Assembly: GCA_020638995.1 (NCBI GenBank)
Contig: JACKHM010000001.1
Span: 3,348,001-3,412,000, forward strand
Source of the DNA: Planctomycetaceae bacterium
GTDB taxonomy: Bacteria; Planctomycetota; Planctomycetia; Pirellulales; Pirellulaceae
Length of the DNA stretch: 64,000 nt
Direction: 5' to 3'
Shown: positions 8,869-18,326 of the stretch, in pieces
Layout of the letters: each line of letters begins with the position of its first letter
Numbering within the stretch: position 1 is the first letter of the stretch
Notes under the pieces: model-generated
The model's input: only the letters and a program-made list of their open reading frames with translations
Database searches by the model: none
What the model was told of the DNA's origin: nothing
Position numbers and translations under genes: made by a program

Positions 8869-9783
8869 ATGACCATCAAGATTGCGCCCGGTGAGACTAA
8901 GATTGGCTGGATTGGTATTGGCGTGATGGGCTCGAGCATGTGCGGGCACCTGATCGATAAGGGGTTTTCTGCGACTGTTTACACGCGGACGAAGACCAAA
9001 GCGGATTCGTTAATTAAGAAGGGCGCGACTTGGGCCGCTACTCCAAAGGCCGTCGCGGAGCAAAGCGATGTGATCTTCTCGATCGTTGGATTTCCCAGCG
9101 ATGTCCGCGAGGTAATGCTTGGCGCTGAGGGGGCGCTCGTGGGTTGCAAGTCCGGAAATGTGCTCGTAGATATGACAACGAGTGAGCCTTCGCTCGCCAT
9201 CGAAATCGCCACTGCGGCAAAGGCCAAGGGGGTGCATAGTGTTGATGCACCGGTATCCGGAGGTGATGTTGGAGCCAAAGAGGCTCGTCTTTCGATCATG
9301 ATTGGGGGAGAGAAGGACGTCGTCTCTGCCTTGCAGCCGTGTTGGGAGGCGATGGGAAAGACGATTGTCCACCAAGGCGGAGCCGGTGCCGGCCAGCACA
9401 CGAAAATGGTCAACCAAACATTGATTGCCACGAACATGATCGGTGTCTGTGAAGCGTTGCTATACGCCTATAAGGCCGGATTAGATTTGAACACAGTGAT
9501 GCAGTCGGTGGCGTCAGGCGCTGCCGGCAGTTGGTCACTCTCGAATCTTGGGCCACGGATCATTAACAATAACTTTGACCCTGGCTTCTTTGTGGAACAC
9601 TTTATTAAAGATATGGGAATTGCGCTGGACGAAGCGAAGAAGATGAACTTGTGTTTGCCTGGACTTGCGTTGTCACATCAATTGTATTTGGCGTTGCAAG
9701 CTCAGGGGCGAGGACGCGACGGAACTCATGCTTTGGAGCTCGCTCTGGCTTCGCTTGCCGGCGTCGATTGGCTAGATCGGTGA
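8869..9783 (+). CDS. 3-hydroxyisobutyrate dehydrogenase-family NAD(P)-dependent oxidoreductase
   Basis: A 304-residue beta-hydroxyacid dehydrogenase. The Rossmann dinucleotide motif is GIGVMGSSM near the N-terminus. The family substrate-binding signature appears as VDAPVSGGDVGA, and the catalytic lysine lies in GQHTKMVNQ. The all-helical C-terminal domain follows (KDMGIALDEAKKMNL). Length is normal for the family. The open frame extends to an ATG at 8836, but AAAGGA nine bases before the ATG at 8869 supports the shorter start. The exact hydroxyacid (3-hydroxyisobutyrate, tartronate semialdehyde or another) cannot be chosen from sequence. Confidence 0.92.
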   Translation: MTIKIAPGETKIGWIGIGVMGSSMCGHLIDKGFSATVYTRTKTKADSLIKKGATWAATPKAVAEQSDVIFSIVGFPSDVREVMLGAEGALVGCKSGNVLVDMTTSEPSLAIEIATAAKAKGVHSVDAPVSGGDVGAKEARLSIMIGGEKDVVSALQPCWEAMGKTIVHQGGAGAGQHTKMVNQTLIATNMIGVCEALLYAYKAGLDLNTVMQSVASGAAGSWSLSNLGPRIINNNFDPGFFVEHFIKDMGIALDEAKKMNLCLPGLALSHQLYLALQAQGRGRDGTHALELALASLAGVDWLDR

Positions 9784-9854
9784 GCTAAGCGTCATCTTGT
9801 GGTAGCGGCCTGGGGAGTCGAGGGATTGGAAAGCGGCTGTCCCAATCGATAGGC

Positions 9855-10856
9855 TTAGTGTTGCCAGCGAAAGGTTTCCTTCAAGCTATCGTTGACAACG
9901 GCACCTTCCGGCCAAATGCCTCGAAACAAGGATGCGATGCACTCAGCAGCTTCGACTCCCATTGCGACGAGCGACGTTTCGTCTGCGCCCGCAATGTGTG
10001 GGCTGACGACAACATTGTCGAGCTCAAACAACGGATTGTCCGCAGAAGGAGGCTCTTGTTCGAAGACGTCCAAGCCGGCGGCTCGGAGGTGCCCGGACTC
10101 AAGAGCTTGATAGAGATCCGCTTCGACCATTAGTCCACCACGCGCAGTATTCAGGAAGATACTTCCAGGTTTCATGCGAGCAAAAGCCTTCGCGTTAAAC
10201 AGGCCTCGCGTATCGTCGGTTAGTGGTGCGTGAACGCTGATGATGTCGCTTTCCGACAACAATTCGTCCAGCTCGACTAACTGGATTTTTTGCGAGCGTA
10301 CGAACTCGGCGTTGGGATATTTCTCGGTGGCCAGCACACGCATTCCCAAGCCCGCAGCGCGAAACGCCATCGTGCTGCCGATGCGTCCCAGGCCAAAAAT
10401 CCCGATCGTTTTGCCGCGAGTCGCCATGGGCAATCGGCGCGGCCACTTGCCGGCCCGAACCAACTTGTCATTCGATACAATCATGCGACTGGCAGCAAAC
10501 ATTAACGCCAACGTCATCTCGGCGACCGCTTCGTGGTTAGCGGTGGGCGTGATCGTCACAGGTATGCTGTGCTGCGTGGCGGCTGGAATGTTCACGCCAT
10601 CGTAGCCAACTCCTGCGCGAGCAATTACTCGAAGCGATGTTGCAGCGTCAAGCACCTTTGGCGTATAGCCTTCGGAACCGGCGATCGTTGCGTCTACTCC
10701 TTCCAACTCCGCAATCAGTTCTTCTTCGCCGCCCCGGTTTCGAGCGAGTTCCGGGTTCTTCGGATACACGATGTCAAAACCTGCCTCATGCAAAACATCG
10801 ACATAGCGTTCGGGAACTTCGCGCATCGCTTCCGGAACGATCAAACAAGTGGGCAT
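9855..10856 (-). CDS. D-isomer-specific 2-hydroxyacid dehydrogenase (phosphoglycerate dehydrogenase-like)
   Basis: A 333-residue NAD-dependent dehydrogenase. The split catalytic domain surrounds a Rossmann domain with GIFGLGRIGS. Catalytic residues are seen in the arginine of LNTARGG, the glutamate of DVFEQEPP and the histidine of VVSPHIAG. It lacks the ACT domain of long SerA enzymes, so a role in serine synthesis is not assured; glyoxylate or another 2-ketoacid is equally possible. An in-frame GTG lies 15 bases upstream (10871), but the ATG at 10856 gives the usual start (MPTCLIVPEAM). It faces the preceding dehydrogenase gene tail to tail. Confidence 0.9.
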   Translation of the reverse strand: MPTCLIVPEAMREVPERYVDVLHEAGFDIVYPKNPELARNRGGEEELIAELEGVDATIAGSEGYTPKVLDAATSLRVIARAGVGYDGVNIPAATQHSIPVTITPTANHEAVAEMTLALMFAASRMIVSNDKLVRAGKWPRRLPMATRGKTIGIFGLGRIGSTMAFRAAGLGMRVLATEKYPNAEFVRSQKIQLVELDELLSESDIISVHAPLTDDTRGLFNAKAFARMKPGSIFLNTARGGLMVEADLYQALESGHLRAAGLDVFEQEPPSADNPLFELDNVVVSPHIAGADETSLVAMGVEAAECIASLFRGIWPEGAVVNDSLKETFRWQH

Positions 10857-11204
10857 GCGATTTCCAATCACGAGCTAAAGGTACTGACCCAAAGCATCGA
10901 CACTCATCCGTTGGCTTCATGGATCAGAGAATCGCAACAATATATCCGAATTCGTCCCGCGCAACAGTGATGGTCTGGTGTTCAGCCTAGGCTGCAAAAA
11001 GTTCCGCCAGCGTGCGTTTAAGGGCGGCGTCACGAGCTCGCCCCCGGAAGCACAATATTCCAACTTTGTCTGCGAACAAGACTCTGCTAGACTTTCGTAA
11101 ATATCGGTTCGCTCGATGCCCAAAACGGGGCGGTCGTTTGCTCTCGCCGGTCTCAACCATCCGTGGCCAAGGGGTCGCGACGCCTTTGTAATTGGAGAGC
11201 AAAC
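10857..11204. other. intergenic stretch with no recognisable gene
   Basis: About 350 bases lie between two divergent genes. I see no coding frame with recognisable content. The promoters for both flanking genes should be here, but I cannot point to convincing -35/-10 boxes. Confidence 0.5.
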
Positions 11205-11462
11205 ATGATGATCGGAAGTATCGGGATTATCGAGCTGTTGTTGCTGGCAATCGCCACAACAGCTGTTGTCTCACTTACTCACTTCGTCACGAAACGATGG
11301 GAGTGGGCACTCGGGCTGTTGGCATGTATCGCAATGGCGATCGTGAATACACCGTCCGATGTCGTTAGCACCCTGATTCTGGGTTCACAAGCGTGCGGCT
11401 TGTACATTCTCTCGGCCTGGGCTTGGGGCGTGTTCGGACGCGACATGCTGAGCGCGAAGTAG
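11205..11462 (+). CDS. small hydrophobic membrane protein of unknown function
   Basis: An 85-residue protein with two or three predicted membrane segments (IGIIELLLLAIATTAVVSL, WALGLLACIAMAIV, then LILGSQACGLYILSAWAWG). The start at ATG 11205 is supported by TTGGAGAG just upstream. It ends only six bases before the DUF1614-type gene, so the two are probably one transcript. The N-terminal IGIIELLLL text recalls TatA, but the amphipathic helix and basic tail of TatA are missing, so I leave the function open. Confidence 0.7.
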   Translation: MMIGSIGIIELLLLAIATTAVVSLTHFVTKRWEWALGLLACIAMAIVNTPSDVVSTLILGSQACGLYILSAWAWGVFGRDMLSAK

Positions 11463-11467
11463 GTGGC

Positions 11468-12193
11468 ATGGTTTCTCGACGCAGCCTACTCGCCCAGCGA
11501 TTCCCCTTGATCGGTATTGTGGTCGCAGTGATCGTTGCGGTCACTATGTGCGTATGGCCGTTTGCGTTGATCAAGGCCATGCACACCGCGTTGGACAAGC
11601 TGCATTTGCATTGGGTCATCGGGTATGGTGTGATGATCGGCATTGTATCCGGCGGTTTTGTGAATTTTCCGCTGTACCGTTTGGAACGAGAAGTCGAACA
11701 AGTAGAGGCTCCTGGTCGATGGCGGCGATGGCTGGGACGTGTCCCGCTAGTGCGGCGGACGAAAACGGAAACGATCATTGCCGTCAACTTAGGCGGCTGC
11801 GTAATCCCGCTGGCATTGGCATGCTTTGAGCTGCTTGTCGTGGCGTTAAATGCGCCACGAGCGTTGTGGGCGGTTGCGATTGCGTCGCTTGCAAACATCG
11901 CGGTCTGCTACCGCACGGCCCGGCCTATCCAGGGGCTGGGAATTGCGATGCCGGCCGTTTTGCCGCCAGCCGTTTCCGTAGGCGTAACTTGGTTGTTGCT
12001 GATGAATTCCGATTATGACCTGGTAAGGGCCCCAACGGCGTTCATCGCTGGAGTTGCGGGTCCGCTGATCGGCGCAGATTTGCTCCACCTTCGAGATATC
12101 AGCCGCATTTCTGTCGGCGTCTTGTCGATCGGAGGGGCAGGCACCTTCGACGGAATCGTATTGTCCGGAATGCTGGCGGCGCTGGTTGCGTGA
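11468..12193 (+). CDS. DUF1614 family multi-pass membrane protein
   Basis: A 241-residue integral membrane protein with about six membrane segments. The conserved DUF1614 end, GGAGTFDGIVLSGMLAALVA, and the central ADLLHLRDI segment are present. The family is widespread but has no known function. The ATG at 11468 follows the upstream small membrane gene by six bases; the frame is open further upstream, but that would overlap the neighbour heavily. A basic loop (about residues 75-100, RWRRWLGRVPLVRRTK) would face the cytoplasm. Confidence 0.82.
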   Translation: MVSRRSLLAQRFPLIGIVVAVIVAVTMCVWPFALIKAMHTALDKLHLHWVIGYGVMIGIVSGGFVNFPLYRLEREVEQVEAPGRWRRWLGRVPLVRRTKTETIIAVNLGGCVIPLALACFELLVVALNAPRALWAVAIASLANIAVCYRTARPIQGLGIAMPAVLPPAVSVGVTWLLLMNSDYDLVRAPTAFIAGVAGPLIGADLLHLRDISRISVGVLSIGGAGTFDGIVLSGMLAALVA

Positions 12194-12334
12194 TTTAACG
12201 GTCTCGCCGGGATCTCGATTGGATTGGCAAGTTCTTGAAGCATCGCCGGTTTTTGCGTGCTATAATCGCTACGACCACTTCCAGGTTTCCAATTCCGCAG
12301 AACCTACTGAAGAAACGATTGAGGGAGAGTTTTA

Positions 12335-13834
12335 ATGATTCGCTCCACATGCGCTTTTGCTGCGATGTTGTTCGTTGTTCTATTGGCACAATTTGCCGCG
12401 GCGGCAGATGAAGGTAAGACGATCGCCACCCATGACCGTTGGGTGACTTCCATCGCCTACTCCTCAGACGGCACGATGATCGCAACTGCGGGAGGGCAAA
12501 GCCTTCAATATCGTCCTGGCGATGTGATGTTGTGGGACGCGAAAAGCGGTAACCTGATCGCGGCTCTGGAAGGCCATACCAGCAACGTGTGGTCAGTAGC
12601 ATTTTCGCCCGATGGCCAAACACTTGTATCTAGCGGATACGACGGAAAAGTTATTGTTTGGAACGTCGCTGAAAAAAAATCGACTGCGACTCTGGAAAAA
12701 CATAAAGGTTGGTGTCGTAGTGTTGCATTCCACCCAGATGGCAAACATTTTGCCACCGCAGGCGAGGACGGAATGGCAGTCATCTGGAACCTGGAAGGAC
12801 CCAAAGAAGAGAAGGAATTGAAGGCCCATGAAGCGGCAATCTATCAAGTCGCCTTCTCGGCTGACGGCAGTACGCTCGCCACGGCCAGCACCGACAAGAC
12901 GGTGAAGCTGTGGGATTGGGCCAGCGGCAAAGAGAATGCGAAACTCGAAGGGCATGACGACGCAGTATGGTGTGTCGCGTTCGGAGGAAATCTGATTGCG
13001 ACAGGAGGTGCCGATCGCAAACTTCGATTGTTCGAGCCGAATGGCAAGTTGGTAGCAGCGCTGCCTGGTCACAGCGATTGGATTAGCGGCGTCGCGTTCT
13101 CGAAGGATGGCAAGACGATTGCCACCAGCAGCCTTGATCGTTCGATTCGCACTTGGAACGTCGAACAGGCAGTGGCGGCGGCACCTGCCGTTCAACAAGC
13201 CCTTGCCAAGGTCAGCGAGAGCAACGAACAACTGCAACAAGCCGAAGACACCATCGCTGACAGCGAACCAAAAATCGAGCCTGCAAAACAGAAGGCAGAA
13301 ATTCTGACGACTGTCGTCGCGTCACGTGCGGCCGCGGAAACGCTTGCACAAGCACAAGAAGTTGCCGAAAAGTACAAAGGCAATGGCTTCGTAAAAGTGG
13401 ACGTTGACGGAGCCAAGAAGGCCGCGGACGAAGCTTCCAAAGCGGCGAGCGAAAAGGCCAAGGCCTTGGAGGGTGACAAGGAATTCACAGAACTCGTGAA
13501 AAAGCTGAATTCTGGCTCCGCTGCGGACGCTACCAAAGAACAAGCATCGGCCGCCAAAACAGCCACTGATCTTGCTGCTTCCCTCGCGAAAGCTCAGCAA
13601 ACGAAGGACAGCGCAAGTAAAGCGTTGACTGATGCAAAGGCCGCTTTGAAAGATCTCTCTGCGAAGCAGTCAACACCTCTAGACGGGTTCAAGAGCACTG
13701 TTTGGACAGTCTCGTTCTCCCCGGATGGAAAACTTCTCGCGGCCGGAAGTCATAAGGCATTGCGGGTGTGGGATCTATCAAACCTGCAAGAGTTGTTCCC
13801 TCACATCGAGAAAGAGGCCGCGACCGGCGAATGA
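12335..13834 (+). CDS. secreted WD40-repeat protein with an inserted coiled coil
   Basis: A 499-residue protein with an N-terminal signal peptide (LFVVLLAQFAAAADE). Residues about 28-285 contain six or seven WD40 blades, each with text such as VWSVAFSPDGQTLVSSGYDG and VKLWDW. Residues about 285-450 are a Lys/Ala/Glu-rich coiled coil (KASSEKAKALEG type text). One final blade (VWTVSFSPDGKLLAAGSH, LRVWDLSN) closes the protein at about 452-490. Such propellers serve as protein-protein platforms in the periplasm of planctomycetes. GAGGGAGAG lies upstream of the ATG. Partner proteins cannot be named from the context. Confidence 0.87.
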   Translation: MIRSTCAFAAMLFVVLLAQFAAAADEGKTIATHDRWVTSIAYSSDGTMIATAGGQSLQYRPGDVMLWDAKSGNLIAALEGHTSNVWSVAFSPDGQTLVSSGYDGKVIVWNVAEKKSTATLEKHKGWCRSVAFHPDGKHFATAGEDGMAVIWNLEGPKEEKELKAHEAAIYQVAFSADGSTLATASTDKTVKLWDWASGKENAKLEGHDDAVWCVAFGGNLIATGGADRKLRLFEPNGKLVAALPGHSDWISGVAFSKDGKTIATSSLDRSIRTWNVEQAVAAAPAVQQALAKVSESNEQLQQAEDTIADSEPKIEPAKQKAEILTTVVASRAAAETLAQAQEVAEKYKGNGFVKVDVDGAKKAADEASKAASEKAKALEGDKEFTELVKKLNSGSAADATKEQASAAKTATDLAASLAKAQQTKDSASKALTDAKAALKDLSAKQSTPLDGFKSTVWTVSFSPDGKLLAAGSHKALRVWDLSNLQELFPHIEKEAATGE

Positions 13835-14066
13835 TCCCGGTTGCCAAACACTCGGGAAAGAAGTAGTCGCGTTCTAATATTCGTAGCAAAGGCTGCCAGT
13901 CAGGGTGTGAGTAGACGGAGAACTGACACGCTGGTCAGCAGCCTGTGCTACGGTGTTTAGAAACACACAGTTGACGGTATCGCGCCGGAACACCTGCGAC
14001 TCTTGCTTTAACGTGCGATCGCAGGAATTCGTGCGATTTGATGCACATCATGAGCGAATCTGTATC

Positions 14067-15815
14067 TTAGCTTGTCAGGAAGATACACACTGCCAGTCCG
14101 AGCAAGAGTACAGCGGCGACATCTCGCCGAGTTAAACGATCGCTGCGCCCACTGTACTTCAACTGGCTCAGCAGTGCCCCCGTCGGACAACCGAAGCGGC
14201 AGTAAGCCATTGGCACCAATGCTGATGCGATCAGTCCCAAGATCGCAATCACCACCGATCCAACACTCACAAGCTCTAAAAAGAAAAACGCATCGAAGGG
14301 CTCGATGCCTGCCAGACTAAGCGGCCAGTGGAACATCGCAACCAAAAGGGCCAAGCTGAGAAAGATGGCTGGGACGGTTTCGAGCCATGGTACGAGTTTG
14401 CGGGGCAGTGTGAACTTGCCTGGCATGTGATTGCGGAGCAATTGCTGAGCGGCGCCAAACGGGCAAATGTGATGACAGTAGAGTTGCTTCTTGGACACAG
14501 AAGGCACGATCAACGAGGCGGCGGCCAGCAGTGTCAGCCCCGGGGCCAATCGCCAAGGGACGCCGCTTTGTGCCCAACCAACGAGCAACGCTTGCGACAG
14601 CATATCGCCATTTGCAAACCCAAAGTACCCAACGAGCAGCATCTGGAATGAGATGCGAACCAGTCGATAGCCGCGCAGTCGACTAAAGCTCATGATGATG
14701 GCAGCGATCACCACCAGTAACGTGCCCAAGTCGCGCGTTGCAAAGACAAGTCGAAGTGTGCCCGCCTCCGGCGCGACGAGAGCGGCCGCAGCAGCTTTCG
14801 GCAGGCCTTCGGCTACAGCCATGCTAGTCATCGTGGCGCCCGAAACGCCTTCGACTCGCATCTCGTCAATATCGACCTTCGCAAGATCACCGATGGTCAG
14901 GCCGTTGAATCTTTCAAGAAAGTACCTCTCCTCACGCACGTAACCAACGTAAGGTTCGTTGTCATAGCTTTTGCGAATCCGAAGTCCAATCACTCGGTCT
15001 TCCGAGTCGACGGCAAGGAGCGAATCAGTCGGCCCTTGGTATCCCATGATGTCGTCGGTGCTTGGCGAGGTCCGCGTGACAGCTCCGATCACAGTATCGC
15101 TTGAATCGTAGACATCAAACAGCTTCGTCGATGTCGCACGTGGTTGTATGGAGTTTGCATTAGAAAAGAACGCGGCAGCCTCGTCGAAACTAATTGGGTC
15201 GGGAAACTTCAGGGATGGTTTGTTACCGCCCAGTCGGTAGTTTATCCCCTCAAGGATCGCGAGGCTGGTCAAAGTTGCGCCGCTCACTGCGTCGACTTCG
15301 GCTGCCGACTTTATTTCTTCCCAGGTTTTCCCCTGCAACGCAGTCATGAACAACTCGTCATGCACAACGTCCCTGACGTGTTCGGGGGTATCTCGACTGT
15401 CCAGGATTTCGAGTCCCAGGACGCGACTGTCGACATCGAACGCAATCAATGTATTTGTCGGCCCCGAATAGCCGACGATTCGATCGCTTTGCGGCGACGT
15501 TTGGATTACATATCCCAGCGTTTGGCCGTCGCTACCTAGTACCGCCGCGGTTTCTTGCCTGACACTCTCGCTAGCCAGGTTTACGGCGTCGGGATAGAAC
15601 TTCCGCAGGCGCTCGACGTCAACTGGTGTCTTATCCTGGGCTGCGTTCTCGAAAACGAATGTTTGATGTTGCTCGCGGATTAGCCACACGATGGCAGCGA
15701 GCACACCAATCCGTAGCGAATGCAAAAGAACTGCGCGCGTTCGCGAATGTGGGACCGGCGTCGGTCGCTGCTCGCCCACGATCGGCAGCAGGTCGCTCTG
15801 CGAGTCCGATTCCAC
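14067..15815 (-). CDS. NosR/NirI-like membrane flavoprotein with two FMN-binding domains and ferredoxin-type cysteines
   Basis: A 582-residue membrane protein. After one N-terminal membrane segment come two periplasmic FMN-binding domains, each ending in a flavinylation motif (VSGATLTS at about 177-184 and VSGATMTS at about 324-331), where FMN is joined to threonine by ApbE in known proteins. Several membrane helices follow (about 365-565) with two CxxxCP motifs (CHHICPFGA and CRFGCPTGA), as in NosR/NirI/RnfD-type electron carriers; the long C-terminal ferredoxin domain of NosR is absent. GTG at 15815 follows GAGGAG that overlaps the stop of the upstream FAD oxidoreductase gene, so the two are translationally coupled. 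No nos or nir genes are near. Confidence 0.85.
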   Translation of the reverse strand: MESDSQSDLLPIVGEQRPTPVPHSRTRAVLLHSLRIGVLAAIVWLIREQHQTFVFENAAQDKTPVDVERLRKFYPDAVNLASESVRQETAAVLGSDGQTLGYVIQTSPQSDRIVGYSGPTNTLIAFDVDSRVLGLEILDSRDTPEHVRDVVHDELFMTALQGKTWEEIKSAAEVDAVSGATLTSLAILEGINYRLGGNKPSLKFPDPISFDEAAAFFSNANSIQPRATSTKLFDVYDSSDTVIGAVTRTSPSTDDIMGYQGPTDSLLAVDSEDRVIGLRIRKSYDNEPYVGYVREERYFLERFNGLTIGDLAKVDIDEMRVEGVSGATMTSMAVAEGLPKAAAAALVAPEAGTLRLVFATRDLGTLLVVIAAIIMSFSRLRGYRLVRISFQMLLVGYFGFANGDMLSQALLVGWAQSGVPWRLAPGLTLLAAASLIVPSVSKKQLYCHHICPFGAAQQLLRNHMPGKFTLPRKLVPWLETVPAIFLSLALLVAMFHWPLSLAGIEPFDAFFFLELVSVGSVVIAILGLIASALVPMAYCRFGCPTGALLSQLKYSGRSDRLTRRDVAAVLLLGLAVCIFLTS

Positions 15816-15819
15816 GCGA

Positions 15820-18087
15820 CTACTCCTCGACGGGGAGCAATTGCACGGCGTCGGCGTGTGCGTTGCCACCAGCCCCGGCTGCCGACACCACGACGATACA
15901 GGCTTCTTGGGGCTTGAGCGTGACGATCCCTAAGGAAATGAATCCATGTTCCAACGGTGCTGGTTTCCTCATGTCGATCTGGTGAACTTTTGTGACGCCA
16001 CCGGCAGTTACGCTAACGGCGACGGTTCCACCGCGATTCTCGTGATGACCGTAGGCGAGTCGCACTTCATAAGTACCGGCTTTGGTCGCTACCGGCGAGA
16101 ACTCGATGGTCGCCTTGCTGGCCGGCGACGCATACAAGTAGTTGTAACCGATGTAACCCTTCAGCCCTGTGCCCGATGTCCAACCTTCCGATTTCTTCGC
16201 ATCGATATCGTCCATGACGATGCCCGGCAACGACTTTGGATCAATGCCTGTTGGCGGACCGGCTGCGCTGGCTGGCAATAGCGTTGCCGGCATTTCGATC
16301 TTGTCAAAGACGGTCTCGCGCCTTGCTTTGCCTGGCAACTGGAGTAATTCCTTCAAGTCCACGAGATAGTGCGTATAGACTTCGCGCGGCATGCAGTCGT
16401 GAAGCGTGCAGATCGAAGCGGCTTTGCCAACAACCTCGCCCATCATGCCGCAGGTCTTCATCACCCGCGTCGTACCGAGCGCTTCGTGCGTGACGCTGAT
16501 GTTGCGTCCCGCCATGAACAGGTTCTCGATGTTGCGAGAATAGAAGCTGCGATAAGGGATCGGATAACCATAAGTTCGGTCGACGCGTCGGTCATGTTCG
16601 GCGATCGAAATGAATGGGTTGTCCGGGAATTTTTCGGCGTATTGTTGCTTGGGATAGTGCAGATCGATGGACCAGGTGCTGGGCACACAACCGTCGGGGA
16701 ACATCTTCTTGGAGACGATATCCTCTTGCGTCAGGATTACGTCGCCCATCAGACGCCGCGATTCACGCGGCCCACCAATGAATGCAATCCAAGCGAGTCG
16801 GGCGTTGCGGTGCTCATCACGACCGTCTCGATTCTTCATCGCGTTGAAAGCACCATAGACCGCCCGCAAGTTCCAGTCGCGAATTGCTTCGGCGCCGCCG
16901 AGCGGATCTTTGTTAAAGCCGCTCTCCCAGAACCATTGTCCGTGATGGTCGCGCGGATAGGGGAAATCCTTCATTTCCAAATCGAGTGCCCAGGGCGTTT
17001 CGGGAAACTCGACTGGCTCGTCACGTTCCTCCCAAACCCACATATTACTCATGCCCATGCGTCCTTCGGGCTCCATTTCCCAGTCTGCGTCCGCCAGGAA
17101 TCCGAGCGTGCCGTGGCCGGTGCAATCGACAAACAGCCTACCGCTAAATCGCTTATGCTCGCTGGTGCGTGTATCGAAGGCGTATACGGCAGCGATGCGT
17201 TTGTTGTCCATGTCGACTTTGTAAGCGTGATGATTCAAGAACAGATCGATATTCTTTTCTGCAAGCACGATTTCTTCCTTTAGATCGTCACCAAATTCTT
17301 CGGCACGCCCCGGCGACTTCGTCGCCTTGTCCGCAAACTCCTCGACGATCTCACCAATACGTGGATACTCGCCGCGACGAATGAGTCCCATCGCCCACAC
17401 ACGCACCTCGCTTGACCCATTGCCCCCAAGCACAGGACGGTTCTGGATGAGTGCGACCTTGCAACCCATTCGCGCCGCCGAGATGGCCGATCCCAGGCCG
17501 GAGTAACCGCCGCCGACAACGACCAGGTCATAGCCTTCTTTCTTGGTGGGTTGTTCTGCGAGGCCCAATAATTTGCGCCGCCATGCCGGCAGTACTTGGC
17601 CCTCGTTAGGTGGTGGTGTATTTTCTTTCGTGAACAGAATCGCATCACAGCGACCATCGAATCCAGTCAGATCGTGCAAGCCGATCATTGCCGACGGATT
17701 TTGGATGTTCACGACTCCCCCATGGTGCCAGAACCACTCCTTACCCTGTGTGCCAAACGTTTCAGGAAGTGCCTCGCCGTCAACTAGCACCTGGAACTTT
17801 CCAGGATGTCCCGGAGCATCCCAACGCGCAACCCAGTCCTTCGTACGCACAAACACGTGATATTCGCCGGTGGATGGAAATGTGATTTCGGTAGTCGCGT
17901 CGGCCAAGGGTCTTCCCATGCCGTGCGCCAAAAGATAGGGCGAACCCATGTTGTCTATGAACTGAGTATCGAGCACCCAACCGCCGTGATTGGCAAAGCT
18001 TTCGGCTTCAACAAGTACTGCATCCGCCGCAGAGAGTGACGTGGGGAGGAGCATGAAAAAGATTAGCGAGCATTTCAAATACGTCAT
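15820..18087 (-). CDS. secreted FAD-dependent oxidoreductase with flanking carbohydrate-binding-like domains
   Basis: A 755-residue exported protein. A signal peptide (SLIFFMLLPTSLSAAD) is followed by a beta-rich domain (about 25-155, ITFPSTGEYHVFVRTKDW) like a galactose-binding or Golvesin-type domain. The FAD_oxidored core begins with VVVGGGYSGLGSA at about 190 and carries GGNGSSEVRVW and the C-terminal FAD segment NLFMAGRNISVTHEALG. A second beta domain (about 645-750, KAGTYEVRLAYGHHENRG) closes the protein. The substrate is probably a carbohydrate or other polymer-derived compound. It is the first gene of a two-gene unit with the NosR-like protein, which suggests electron exchange between the two. 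I chose the ATG at 18087 because it places the signal peptide at the N-terminus. Confidence 0.88.
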   Translation of the reverse strand: MTYLKCSLIFFMLLPTSLSAADAVLVEAESFANHGGWVLDTQFIDNMGSPYLLAHGMGRPLADATTEITFPSTGEYHVFVRTKDWVARWDAPGHPGKFQVLVDGEALPETFGTQGKEWFWHHGGVVNIQNPSAMIGLHDLTGFDGRCDAILFTKENTPPPNEGQVLPAWRRKLLGLAEQPTKKEGYDLVVVGGGYSGLGSAISAARMGCKVALIQNRPVLGGNGSSEVRVWAMGLIRRGEYPRIGEIVEEFADKATKSPGRAEEFGDDLKEEIVLAEKNIDLFLNHHAYKVDMDNKRIAAVYAFDTRTSEHKRFSGRLFVDCTGHGTLGFLADADWEMEPEGRMGMSNMWVWEERDEPVEFPETPWALDLEMKDFPYPRDHHGQWFWESGFNKDPLGGAEAIRDWNLRAVYGAFNAMKNRDGRDEHRNARLAWIAFIGGPRESRRLMGDVILTQEDIVSKKMFPDGCVPSTWSIDLHYPKQQYAEKFPDNPFISIAEHDRRVDRTYGYPIPYRSFYSRNIENLFMAGRNISVTHEALGTTRVMKTCGMMGEVVGKAASICTLHDCMPREVYTHYLVDLKELLQLPGKARRETVFDKIEMPATLLPASAAGPPTGIDPKSLPGIVMDDIDAKKSEGWTSGTGLKGYIGYNYLYASPASKATIEFSPVATKAGTYEVRLAYGHHENRGGTVAVSVTAGGVTKVHQIDMRKPAPLEHGFISLGIVTLKPQEACIVVVSAAGAGGNAHADAVQLLPVEE

Positions 18088-18326
18088 GAGTGACTCGGTT
18101 CTTAGGAAGGTGGAGGCAGTTGCTGTGGGACAGACCACGCCGTACGTTTTGGAAGCACACTTCGGAGTCGAGCGTGCATCGCACAGGCGGCAAGTACGCA
18201 TCGAGTCAGTTTATCCCGGATAAACCGATCGCAACATCGGATCTTGAATCATTGTGCGATCCCGTTGGCGAAAATGCTAGGGTTGTGGCGGGCAAAGTTG
18301 TATTCAGATCATTGGGGCGAGTATTC

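Noticed and set aside
11205..11462. Small membrane protein as TatA
   Set aside because: The first residues resemble TatA, but further membrane segments replace the amphipathic helix and basic tail.
16369..17283. Long open frame on the plus strand (about 300 codons) inside the FAD oxidoreductase gene
   Set aside because: It lies wholly antisense to a gene with clear FAD motifs and has no recognisable motif; typical shadow of GC-rich codons.
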